27,500 nucleotides of DNA from Trachelipus rathkii. Its lineage: Eukaryota > Arthropoda > Malacostraca > Isopoda > Trachelipodidae. The notes under the pieces were generated by a model that saw only the letters and a program-made list of their open reading frames with translations, ran no database searches and was not told the origin of the DNA. Numbering within the stretch: position 1 is the first letter of the stretch; each line of letters opens with the position of its first letter. The position numbers and the translations under genes were made by a program. This document shows, one piece after another, positions 9,114 through 19,860 of the stretch. The stretch is from the NCBI GenBank assembly GCA_015478945.1, contig JABUQX010053260.1, positions 42,501 through 70,000 on the forward strand. Direction: 5' to 3'.

Positions 9114-11011
9114 AAAATCCGACTCAGGAAACATTAATAATAAAAATTAATAATCTAATAATACATTGTAATCTAACTTACCTAAATAAATATTATCTCA
9201 CGATATTTTATACTCACTGAATATTATTGGATATTTTTACCTGAATATGACTTCTTTAATCTACTCATCTTGAACATACATTGAACTTTATAGATCTATA
9301 ATATCTTACTTATTCTATGAGTCTATACCATTATATATAGTTTTCATTCATAATCATACTTAAGTTACAATTAACACAATTATATAGTGATAATCAACTT
9401 AAAACCCTCATGATAAAGACCCTACGCATTCATAATATTTTAGTCCCTTTTACATTTCTAACCATAACGATTTACTATAATATGCACCAGCCACTCATTT
9501 CTGCCATTCACAAACTTTCCTATTATCAACTTATCTGCATCATTTGCCGTTTTCATAACTTTGAACACATTGAAAATTATTTATTAGACCTAATATACTC
9601 TAATAAAACATACATTTCACTTATGTTTCACAGCTGCTACTCTCAACCATTCTATAAACTAATTTAACTATCACACTGACATATTTGTTTTCACTTATAT
9701 TAAGAGATTAATATCACTTTACTCTTATCTACGTTACTTTCATAAACCCCATAATGTTTATACATCCTCATGCTACATAATAATTCATACTTCTACTCAA
9801 TCCTTACTCCAAACACTTCAGTATTCACCACACAAAAACCAATATATAAATTTACATCCGCATATTATAATATAATCATGGATAATTTAAGCGGCACACA
9901 TAACGCTCGAGCTACGACTCCTCTCCACGGATGCTCTGTCTATGAATACTGATTTTTGAGGTAACTGTTCCCTCTGCGAGCCTCCCGCAACCTTCTATAC
10001 CTTATTTATCTACTCGAAACGGCCCGAGTTTAACATCGGTTAGCTCGTATATCATATATGAAATACGATACACAAGGAACAACCACTGAGCGTTAATACT
10101 AGACTGGCTCATTGGCCGCTTTACCTTTCTTCAATAACATAAAACTCATTCCACTTGTATTGGGCACCATGTGTTTTCGTGACACATCGCTCAATACGGA
10201 GCTTAGAATCGTACGATATCTCTAACATATTATGAATTTGATGCACATTTCTCTGTTCGATGTTATTATGTCCCGAACCCCATGAACTACCCACAACTCA
10301 ACCCTCAAGTGATGGCGTTACATATTAAACACATACTGCGGTATTAGTATCAGCTTCGTGCACCTCGAATTGGATTCCAATAAAGATTGCTCTGATAACA
10401 CTCACTCATATAAGACAACATGAAGATAATTCTGATGTGTCGTTTTGTATCTGCACATCACTATTCTGCTTCGCCACCTCATATTCTAATTATATACTAA
10501 TAGTGTCATGATAGCATTTCTTTTGTATATGCGCGGATACCAACTCCATTTCTGATCTTCAAACGCTTCTAATGCTAAACGTTCCATAGCTCTCTCTGCT
10601 CTTATCAGTCAATTATTCAGGTGGATTAGTGGCGCTCACGTCCAACTCTCACTCAACATCTTATCGTATACTCCAAAATTGGACTTTACAAAGCTTGAAA
10701 TTACCAGTGCTTATCGTGTTCGCTAGCAATCAATTCATCATAGAGAATTTGAAAATCTGAAAATTCCTCACGTATAATTATCATATCAAGTCTCCACTCC
10801 TTACTCACTAATCGTTACACTCATATTGTAATATCTCCGGGGATGTCGTGAAGCTTGCCTCCTTCTTAAATTCCCTTGGGAAGACACGATTAATATACTC
10901 TTGCGTCTTTAATCGTCTATACATATTACACAACTTTCTAAATTTACCAATCAAATCCACCAAGGCTACATGTAGCGTTCTTGATCATTTCACAGTTAAT
11001 TTCATCTATAC

Positions 11012-11257
11012 CTATTGATTTACCATTACTTTACTATTTAAGACATATTCTATCAATCTTTTCTCTCTGTGCGTGCTTTTAAAAGGCCCAAAACTGAGTT
11101 TTGGAAGACCCTCTTTGAGGGGAGTGTGAGGCCTCATCATAGCATAAATAGAAGAACCATCATACTGCACCAAAGAAATAACACTATTAGTAATGATCAT
11201 AATAGCGACCAACTCAGCGATCGCACCAAGGCCATGTGCACAATATATATAGAGCAC
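11012..11257 (-). CDS. Hypothetical 81-residue minus-strand frame in a GC-richer island
   Basis: The frame begins at a GTG (11255-11257) three codons after a stop, and ends at a TAG (11012-11014). Among codons 9-50, about 19 of 42 are of the purine-any-pyrimidine type, a strong coding-like periodicity. The residues GAIAELVAIMIITNSVISLV would form one membrane helix, followed by a polar, basic C-terminal part. It runs on the strand where G-richness should make TAG and TGA common, so its openness is less easily explained by composition than the + frames nearby. A 79-codon + frame (11069-11308) overlaps it. It lies in a local unskewed patch inside the C-rich arm. No family is recognised. It could be a small gene or a fragment of one. 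Confidence 0.3.
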   Translation of the reverse strand: MLYIYCAHGLGAIAELVAIMIITNSVISLVQYDGSSIYAMMRPHTPLKEGLPKLSFGPFKSTHREKRLIEYVLNSKVMVNQ

Positions 11258-11283
11258 GTGTATGGATTACGTAGGCTCAAGAT

Positions 11284-11292
11284 ATATAAGTA
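11284..11292 (+). promoter_or_regulatory. ATATAAGTA nonamer
   Basis: Exact match to the yeast mitochondrial promoter nonamer. In DNA this AT-rich one chance match per strand is expected in a window of this length, so function is not supported on its own. Confidence 0.1.
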
Positions 11293-13060
11293 TTCAGAAT
11301 GTATGTAGAAGTGTTCTCTCTGATACACAATTACCAACATTACAATAATTGATGTTAGGTCACTCCCTGGTTACATCCAGCTCACTCCATTGCCACACTC
11401 CCTGGATTGCTCTCGATGTTGTATAATAGAACACAGGTTCTCCTTACTTATTGCGTGCATTGTTTTATACCTTTTATGATCAGTGTTTCTCTTCTCACTT
11501 CAGAATATGATGCGATACTCTCACAATAATAAATACCCATGGTCGCAAATGTCTTCAACCCAGAGTGTCGAATCTCCATAATGTTCCCCTAATTAGAGCA
11601 TGTACAGGGTATCCTGTACTACCCTAATTATTCTGAGCTTACGTTATATGGAACCTTCTATATAAGAAATGATTCTCTTTTATTATGGCCTTCATAATAG
11701 TTAATAAATATTTACAAGGCATAATCTTTCTTTTGAAACGCACTATATACGTCGCATTTGCTTAACAACAGTATGTATACTATTCAGACCCTACCATATA
11801 CTTATTATTAAAATTCGATACTTGTAATCTGGCATAAGAGCACAATTTCTGTGATCTCCTACTTCCAGTCCACTACTTCATATTCAAATTATCAAACACT
11901 TTTCAACACTACGGAGGCGTGTCGTAAATCTCATAATACTTTAGCATCATTACTTGATACAGCGCTAACCTCGATAGCTTTTCTTATAGTCCTCTTGTCT
12001 ACATCACACATATGGTGCTTACCTATCGATTTCGTATCCCAGATTAATTGTCTCACTCTCTCCTAGGTTTCAACTTTTCAATTTATCAATTTACCTCATA
12101 AGATGTCTCATTAACGTCTGTTCACAAGCTCGGTACAACCTAAGTTTATATCTTTTTAAAACTTAATTATTACATTCTTAACTCTCGTTGTGATATACTG
12201 ACCAATTATACTTCTCAGTTTATTGACTTTCTTAAAATAATTTCTAATACATAATATTTTTTAGTTATCTCTATACTTAAAATTTTATTTCAATTCTGAT
12301 TTTATAAATACCACTTTTTTATTTTCCTCATCTTAATCCAATGAGTGCTTACGCAAAAGTCTCCTACTATAAATAAACATAATCATTAGTTATACTATCT
12401 CTAAGAGAACCCTAAACCAGCAAATAAATGCCAGTCACAAATCTAAATTGCCGCCATATCCTGCACAATTAGCTATTCTAATAGAGGAGGTTTGTTAAGG
12501 GCATCATAGCTTTTAACAATGACTCCCACTCTTTACTCGTTTTCATAGCAGTCTCTCTCTACTTCACACTAAATCTCACTCCAAAAGAAATACTACGGTA
12601 CTCAATTTCTTTTTTACATATTAGAGACACTTCTTATTTATGTTTGATTTATACACTTAACAGTCTTACGTCACATACTCTCAACATCAATTTACATTTT
12701 ATGTATATACTTTCTGACTATATTTCTCTCTAGTTGATAAGAAACGTAAATTAACTACTACATCTTACAAAGCCGTTTTTTTATTTAATACAAACTCATA
12801 GAAATATTCATATCACCTTATCTCCTTACTGCACAAAATGATTCTTCAATTTTTTCATTACTACTGTATCATAACTCCTCCAATTAAATATCATATCTCT
12901 TGATGTTTATTCACCATTTCTTTTGTAGGTCATTTGTAGGTATTTCCGTAACCATAATATATCTTTTCTAATTTCTCCCGATAGGTTTATTGTCTCATCG
13001 ATCCTGCTCTTTCACAATATTTTTTATGGTACTAATTATCTTATTCTTTTTATTACTTAA

Positions 13061-13620
13061 TATTACTTGCCTAAAATCATCAATGGATCATTATTACTAC
13101 CATTCCTAAATTACTTATATATTATTATTACATTATTTATTATTATTATTATATTTATATTATTATTATATTATTATTTATATTATATTTATTATTATTA
13201 TTATTATTATAATTATACTATAATTTATTTATATTATAATTATATTATTTAATTATTTAATATATTAATTTACTATATATTATTTTATTAATATTATTAA
13301 TTATTTAATATTAATTTATATAATATTATATTATATTATATATTATATTATTATTATTTAATATTATATATTATTATTAATTTTTATATTTAATTTTATA
13401 TTATAATTTACTAATTATTATTATTTAATTATTTAATTATTTATTATTATTATATATTATTATTATTATCTATTATTTTATAATTATTATAAATATATTT
13501 ATTCATATATATTATATACTATTATATTATTATTATTATTATTTATATATTATTATTATTATTTATAATTTATATAATTTGTATAATTATATTATTAAAA
13601 TTATTTTATGTAGATTTATT
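13061..13620. repeat. TTA/ATT trinucleotide-rich block at the skew switch
   Basis: This is almost pure A/T with imperfect (TTA)n and (TAT)n runs, especially 13130-13210 and 13490-13570. The 61-codon frame at 13067-13252 is low-complexity Ile/Tyr from repeat translation. The block lies between the C-rich and the G-rich arms. Easily melted A/T DNA at a skew switch is a typical property of replication origins, but simple repeat expansion would look the same. Confidence 0.85.
13112..13120 (-). promoter_or_regulatory. ATATAAGTA nonamer facing the C-rich arm
   Basis: TACTTATAT on the + strand gives ATATAAGTA on the minus strand, so transcription would run leftward into the 9.1-13.1 kb arm. It sits exactly at that arm's edge. 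The motif matches the yeast mitochondrial promoter core. The evidence is position and orientation only. Confidence 0.2.
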
Positions 13621-14880
13621 TTAGATTATGAATTATTTGTATCAAATGCTCTCTATTAGGGTAAGAATTACACTTAGAAAATTTTAGTAAACATCGGAGA
13701 TATCGAACTCGGTTTAGTTATAGTAGAGTATCTCAGGAAGGTAGTATACATAGTACAGGTTTCATTTTAAGAAGAAGCTAGATTTTTTTTAAGTTTGATC
13801 TGAATCAATTAATCATTTCTGTATATAAATTACTACTACATCATCTATTCAATGTTAGATCTCGAGTCAAATATGGTGCCTCAGCAAGGTCTCTAGAGTC
13901 CTATATTTTCTATACATTAATTGTATATATTTTACTCTTGGACCAGTTTGGAACAACTGAAGTTTTTAAGATTAATTTATTTTAATTAGTTCGTTTTTCA
14001 CTTATTATAAATTACAAGAATTCTTCTGGAGAGTCTCTGGGAGAACGAGTCTTTGAATACATCTTTTTAGGAGTGAGCACTAATGGAATAATATCTCTAG
14101 CTAAAAATATAATACATGAAAAAGAAGACGACAATACCTAAAAACATAAGTGAGAAATAAACTCAAAAGAGAAACATGGCGTTCTAGAAACAACAATAGA
14201 GAAAAACACGAGGAAAAAATAGAAAGTATATTATACATAGACTGCATAATAAAAGAGGCTAGAAATTATTAACAGGAGATCAGAAGATCAAAATAGGAAC
14301 AAAAATGGCATGGGCAGAAAAGCACACAAACAATATCCTGAAAAAAGTTGATTATAGAATAATATAGAATAAATTATAAAATAATAAAAAGGAATATTTA
14401 GTATGAAGAGAAAAATATACAGTTTAAATTTAGTAAATTAATAACATTTAATAAATGTTTGTCGAAATTGCGATCATAATTTTCACGGTGAATTGTGAAA
14501 CTTAATACGTATTGCAATTACAATTTGCATCTAATATTAGATTGCATTTCTAAATACTTTTAGGTGCTATTTTTATATATTCAATTAATTTATATAAGAC
14601 TCTCCGCCCTTCACTCAGTATAATTAATGGACTCAATCAATAATGTAATGTGAAAATTCAATTTATATTATATCATGATGGTTTATATTATGTATCATAT
14701 AAATAAATAGAATTAAATTAATTATTAATTGTAATTATATTATTATAATATTATTAATTATTAGAGTATAATATATAATATAAGTAGTATGGGAGGGTAT
14801 TATTATTATTATAAGTTAAGTAGTAGTAGTATATAGTAATTGTCTATTATATAATTTATGTTTATTACATATTAGCATAA
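13621..14880. other. Transition region, A-rich, no gene
   Basis: Mixed sequence is followed by A-rich DNA at about 14100-14420, then AT-rich DNA. All frames are short. The longest stop-free piece in the A-rich part (near 14265-14365) has about 34 codons and resembles nothing I know. Confidence 0.5.
14778..14786 (+). promoter_or_regulatory. ATATAAGTA nonamer upstream of the G-rich arm
   Basis: Exact nonamer on the + strand, pointing into the G-rich arm. A second copy lies 244 bases downstream. AT-rich context makes chance occurrence plausible. Confidence 0.15.
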
Positions 14881-15021
14881 CGACAACCAAGGTTGTTGAT
14901 AAAAAATATATTTAGATTCTGACAAAAAAATCCGCAACTCAAACGGTTATTGCAAAATAATCTAATCTTCGCCCCATCACTAATTATATATATAAATATA
15001 TATATATTATTACTATAATAT

Positions 15022-15030
15022 ATATAAGTA
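15022..15030 (+). promoter_or_regulatory. ATATAAGTA nonamer at the start of the G-rich arm
   Basis: Exact nonamer on the + strand directly where unskewed AT-rich DNA gives way to the G-rich arm, pointing into that arm. With the minus-strand copy at 13112-13120 it forms a divergent pair flanking the AT-rich core. If it worked as in yeast mitochondria, transcription would start at its last base. Confidence 0.2.
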
Positions 15031-15855
15031 TCCAATTACTAGTGAGCGTGCCCGTCGTATACACCACTAGGCAATAGATGACAAATAGCTATGGCTAGCG
15101 GATAAAGTACCCTATACTATCCTGAAAATAAACGCTTATTACAAATTATTACAGCATATCGAGTACCTTACGTAAATGCAGGACAGAACTTTTATACGAC
15201 GAACTTCGGCGAGATTTTACACGGATAGTGAAATATTCTGGAGAAACACTTTCAAGAATAATAAGGTGTATGTACTGAATAAAGTTGAGGTACTTATGTG
15301 AAGATAATAAGAGAAGGAGATAATAAGATATTACTTGGTAAGGGAGAGATATAGATTATGGTGGGGATGCGAAATGAGTAAGTAGGGGCGTGTGAGGAGG
15401 GTAAGGAGAGGTAATATGAATGATGGGAGAAGTATTTTTGTTCTTAGTAATGTAATATTATGGTAGTGTGATAAAGAAGTAGAATAAGATAAGCTAATTA
15501 GGCGTGGTGATAATTATAGTGGGACCAGACTGTATCTACATGTTATACTGAAGAGTAAAAATTATATAAATTGAGAGTCAGTTGATTGATTGTGCGTGAT
15601 TTAAAGATATATAGGCCGGATAATAATATGATAATATTACCATAAGGTATATTGCACCATACAATAACAGGAGGCATTCAGATGATAGTGTGAAAAATAT
15701 AAGTGACATGAGGTTTTACATGGTAGATTTGATTGAGGAAGAATGGAGTGTGTATAAGTAAATATTTGATGCAAGATTTTTTAAATGAACAAGGTTGTAT
15801 GTAAAAGTATGTAAGGAGATGGTCGTGCTTTCTGCTGCATGGTGCATTCTTTCAT

Positions 15856-15891
15856 CTACTCTCCGCTCTCTATGCAGGAGGAAAAGAGTAG
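15856..15891. repeat. Inverted repeat in a pyrimidine pocket
   Basis: CTACTCT (15856-15862) is complementary to AGAGTAG (15885-15891) across a 22-base loop. An alternative CTCC/GGAG pairing lies inside. The left half belongs to a C/T-rich pocket (about 15825-15875) of opposite skew to the surrounding arm. Confidence 0.4.
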
Positions 15892-18338
15892 AAGAGAATG
15901 GATAGGAGCAATTTTAATACCTATTATTTAGGAGAGGATACAAGAAAATGGAGGGAGAGGCGTTGAGTATGTAAAATATATTATTATGTTACTGAGAAAC
16001 GTAACCTTAAAAATAATGAATCACGTATTATTTTCAATAAGCACTAGATAGGTCATATACATCTTTACGAGGTTATTAGATGGAATCAGGATAACGCAAA
16101 CAATATTCGATCAAAAAATCTGAGTATGATTAAGATATACCATGTATAGTTCTGACGATATAATAAGTGTACTATATAAGGAATGTAAAGGTAATATACC
16201 GGGATATGTCCTTAAAAAAGTGCGGATCATAATAGCCTGATTACAACTTGTCAAAACGCATAAAACTAACCGCACCGCCATGTAAATGAAGCTGCGAGAT
16301 TTAGCACTGTAGATTCAGATAGTTGGATATATATATATGGACGAGTAGTTTTGGTGAGAGCAGATCAAGGAGAACGAGGGATATATACAACACTCTCACC
16401 ACACAGAAGGAAAATATATAGTGCTATGTAAAGCACGTAAATGACAATAGGAAAGTATATTTAGATATACTCGTAGAACTTGCAGTGGTCTATCATCATT
16501 AGGATATGATAGTGACAATAAGAATAAACTTCTATGGTAAATAAAGGTAGATGAAGTTAGGTAGGGAAACTATATAGAAAAAAGAGACAATTACAATCAA
16601 TACATGGTGGAATACGAGGAGTGAAAAATGCAAATTAAATGAGAGTGAAATAAAAACTATGGATAAAAATTAAAGGTAATGGCTGGATAAAGAAGAACAT
16701 GCTGAGCTCACATGACATAAGGTGCAGAGGAGAATAGTGGTTTCATCAGAGTCATGTAATTGATGTCTCCAGAGAAATATAAAGAGAGACGGGCTCAATT
16801 GGATGGAGACAGTGTATGTGTAGTTTTTCAGAATTGGTTGTCAGGAGAGAAATTAAATCGATGCACTTTGTGGTACCAAAAGAAGGAAGAACAAAAAAAG
16901 CTATTTAAGATGCGAAGGCGATAAAAAACCAAAAACCGTAACTAGAATATATAAATACGCGAGTAGAAACGAGAGAGATTTAATTTGATGGAGACTCGGA
17001 TGAAAGAAATATTGATATAGGCCAGATACGTGTGAATATCTTCGAACAAAATCTCGTTAGTTATATAGTATAGACGAGAAATAGAAGGAAAAAGTGCGAA
17101 GAAGTCATGAGAACAAGGATCAGTATCGATCGTGATGTTGTAGGAAGAGGAGGAGATGAAGTCTGATAGGAGCATTAACGGTTAGATTATGATTAGTTGT
17201 GTAGGAGGCTACTTACCAAACCTACAGGATTGGTGAGTGTCTATATACGAAGGGTCAAAGCCCAGGAGAGATGGAGATTGTGTGCTGTGGCAAGTGGTGT
17301 GGGGGAGGAAGGATGGAGAAGGAAATGAGATATCTCATCTAGTTTATAAGTATTGAAGCACGTGTTACTACTATGAGAAATGAGGATAATACGCTGCGTC
17401 GTGAATAATACTAAGGCGGGTAAAAAGGCAAATAGTCTATTTAAAGTGTACCCCTCATGTTGAACTTTCTTTACTAAAGGACTAAAGGACAAGATTGTCA
17501 TGACGAAAAAGTACTCTAGAATTATATAAAATATAGACGGGCAATACTATAACAGAAGTTCTGCTCTGGAGGACCAATTCTGGCGAAATATACGAAAGAA
17601 AGGAATATTGCGATAGGAGGCTGTAAGAAGAGAGAGAGAATATAAGGATATACGAGCCAGAGACTCTAGAGAGAGATGTCAAATACACAAGAAACATGTG
17701 TATATTGGAGATTATATGAAATCTTATAAGGTAAGAGGTATTACGATACGACTTCTTATTAACACTAAGAATGGTCTCAGAGAAGATGTAGCGTTCATCG
17801 ATCTGCAAAAGGATTCGTTCGATATCGCTCTGAGACGTCCTTGAGACATATTAGACACTCTTTTTATTTTATATTTCTCTTAGCCGATTGCCACAATGAA
17901 TAGAGCTTTGTATAGAGACACTTGTTGGACTGTAGTGTTAAAAATATGTCTATGGATATGTACAAGTACTGGCTGTTAATTTAGATAAGGGAAATTATGG
18001 GACAATTTATCATCACTTAAAAGAAATAAAGTATGTATGAGAAATGCATGTTGATGTCAACTCGATTGTGAATCTGATTGAATGGACTGAGATGAGTTGC
18101 TTTTGTGAAATTGTAGTACGATAGAATCTAGAGATTTGTGATGTGTAGAAAAGACATATTTTACAGAAGTGAAAGCCACTGGAGTGTCAATTTACGAGCC
18201 TCACAGTCTCGTAATTAATTAATATCCATATCATATATGTATAGAACGATATTCATGGGTTTATCCATAAGACCAATAGCAATGTGAAGGAGTGAGAGAA
18301 GTGAGAGTGCATGCTTGGAAGGACGGATCATATGTCAG

Positions 18339-18393
18339 CTCTCTCTCTGAGGATAATTTCTCTCTCATAGTAGTAGAGAGCGAGAGAGAGAGA
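18339..18393. repeat. (CT)5 ... (GA)n inverted simple repeat
   Basis: A CT run (18339-18348) and a second CT-rich piece (18359-18366) face a GA-rich run (about 18376-18393), so the segment can fold into an imperfect stem-loop of simple-repeat arms. No function is indicated. Confidence 0.45.
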
Positions 18394-18722
18394 CGATTAA
18401 CGTGAGATCAGTTGTGTGGAAGTTGATTCTTATGTAGGAGTTTAGAGGGAGCAGGTGAAATCTCAGAAGAAGTGTATATACAAAGCTCTACAGAAAATCT
18501 AGTAACAATATAACCGGTATAGAAATTGCAGGAGGTGATTCACTAGCGAAGATAGGGAATGACGCCAGGGAGAGGAGGTGAAGGGCGAGTGGTGGAATAT
18601 CTCATGCCAATTTGAAGCTCCTCGGAGAGCGAAGTCTATTTTTTATAACAGATTAGAAAGGGAGAGATGTATATCGGATAGATTTTGCTTTCATGAATAG
18701 TGATATTATACGCTTACAGTGA

Positions 18723-18917
18723 ATGGAGAATAGATTATGTGATTCCTTTAGCATAAAAGAGATATGTTACCCCATGATGAATAGTGAAAACAATTTCGAA
18801 AAAATTAAGAGGTATGTAAAGAGGTGTGCTGAAATCTATGAGAAATATGGTGCTATTTTCATGGACTCCAGACACACAGTCTGCTGTACGGGAGCACTCT
18901 CTCGTCAAGGGAAATGA
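18723..18917 (+). CDS. Hypothetical 64-residue frame
   Basis: The ATG directly follows an in-frame TGA, and the frame ends at TGA 18915-18917. About two-thirds of its codons begin with a purine. The peptide is polar, with Cys residues spread along it and a Lys/Glu-rich middle (KIKRYVKRCAEIYEKYG) that could be helical. It runs along the G-rich strand, where TAG and TGA should be frequent, so its openness counts slightly in its favour. No family is recognised and length alone does not exclude chance. Confidence 0.2.
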   Translation: MENRLCDSFSIKEICYPMMNSENNFEKIKRYVKRCAEIYEKYGAIFMDSRHTVCCTGALSRQGK

Positions 18918-19400
18918 AAACTATGGTGGATCGTATTCATCTCTATCTTATACATTAAAGCAGAGGAGAGTATAGATTTAAATATCATAGCCGGTTGAAA
19001 TAGCGATCTATTGAGAGCGGATAGTTAGGCATACTTCTCTCTCTCAGATGCTTGAGTAGGTATAGAGCGAAATTAATTAGTAAGAGAGATGTTAGATATT
19101 GCAAATTGGTACATATCAAGATACAAAATATATAAAAAAATAAAATACTTGAAATTATAGTTAGTAGACACATTGTGTGGAGCCGCCTTAAAATAACTAA
19201 CTATATAGCTCATGTGTATCCGACCAAATACAAAGTTATTTTCTTAAGCGTAAAAATAATTTACAGAATGTTATAAAGAAGATTTCAAGATACTTGATGT
19301 GTGAGCAGAATTAAGTTAAAGTTGTGCATACCACTCTTCATGAGATTTGTATGTATTAAGTGTGGAAAGAAAGGTATAGGCTACATTTGATAACAATAGT

Positions 19401-19583
19401 GTGTACTGTGGAGGTGATCTTGTATTTGTTGGGAGTGCAATATTTGAAAATTTGTGGCAATCCAGACAGGACATGGAGTCGCACAAGCTAACAAGAGACA
19501 AGATATATCGGGCACAATCGAGACACCTTGTTGAGGAGGAGATAGCGACCCAAGGAGGTTTAATGACCGTTATAACTATATAG
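19401..19583 (+). CDS. Hypothetical 60-residue frame
   Basis: The frame starts at a GTG and ends at a TAG on the G-rich strand. G starts about one-third of its codons. The peptide begins with a hydrophobic patch (DLVFVGSAIF) and continues with a charged, probably helical part. A 61-codon minus-strand frame (19316-19501) overlaps it. No domain or partner is recognised, and it may be chance. Confidence 0.15.
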   Translation: MYCGGDLVFVGSAIFENLWQSRQDMESHKLTRDKIYRAQSRHLVEEEIATQGGLMTVITI

Positions 19584-19860
19584 AGACGAGAATGTGTGTG
19601 ATGAGATCCTCGGCTACGACGTAGACTCCTCTTACGAATACGTTAGTGACAAAAAATATTCATTTTATGCTACGCTATATAGTTGTCAATGGTTCACTAA
19701 GATCAATATAAAGAGCTTGGTGGGGTAGGTCAAATAGTCGCATATTTCTAAGATCAGCGAGATGTGTTATCACGTGTCGTGAGATGGAGCTATGAGCAAG
19801 TCGCAGCAGGATAAAAGTAAATTCTTGATACAGATTGAGAGAATCACTCTCCATTGGAAG

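Larger units (their letters stand above)
9120..13060 (+). other. Long C-rich, G-poor arm (negative GC skew)
   Basis: For almost 4 kb the + strand is strongly depleted in G. Sample 60-base lines give 14 C to 3 G (9421-9480) and 19 C to 4 G (9481-9540). The part from about 9900 to 10900 is less AT-rich and more complex but shows no recognisable gene or RNA. Because TAG and TGA contain G, + strand frames run longer than normal here by composition alone, which explains open stretches such as 9410-9667 and 11851-12066. The arm ends at the TTA-rich block and mirrors the G-rich arm beyond it. Confidence 0.8.
14881..19860 (+). other. Long G-rich, C-poor arm (positive GC skew)
   Basis: For about 5 kb the + strand is strongly enriched in G over C. 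The line 15301-15360 has 16 G to 1 C and 15361-15420 has 28 G to 2 C. The bias weakens towards 19.5 kb. GAGA-like runs are frequent. Apart from two short + frames (18723-18917 and 19401-19583) no gene is visible. Low C means that TTA, CTA and TCA are relatively scarce on +, so minus-strand frames appear long by composition. The arm mirrors the C-rich arm to the left. Confidence 0.8.

Noticed and set aside
9410..9952. Plus-strand frames of 85 and 60 codons
   Set aside because: In the C-rich, G-poor arm TAG and TGA are scarce on +, so open frames lengthen by chance. No codon-position bias was apparent. The 71-codon frame at 11851-12066 is rejected for the same reason.
13067..13252. 61-codon frame rich in Ile and Tyr
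   Set aside because: It is a translation of the TTA/TAT repeat. The frames at 2739-2954 (minus) and 4206-4448 (plus) fail for the same reason.
15040..15075. CCCGTCGTATACACCAC, resembling in part the conserved 3' end of small-subunit rRNA
   Set aside because: The order of the elements is wrong and none of the other universal rRNA segments is found nearby.
17241..17808. Overlapping minus-strand frames of 86 and 108 codons
   Set aside because: They lie in the G-rich, C-poor arm. Minus-strand stops TAG and TGA need CTA and TCA on +, which are rare there, so long antisense frames are expected by composition. The peptides are Ser/Tyr/Leu-rich mixtures with no motif.
9120..19860. Possibility that the two skewed arms are a long inverted repeat
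   Set aside because: Comparing reverse-complemented samples of the G-rich arm with the C-rich arm by eye gave no matching stretches. The arms share composition, not sequence. A self dot-plot would settle this.
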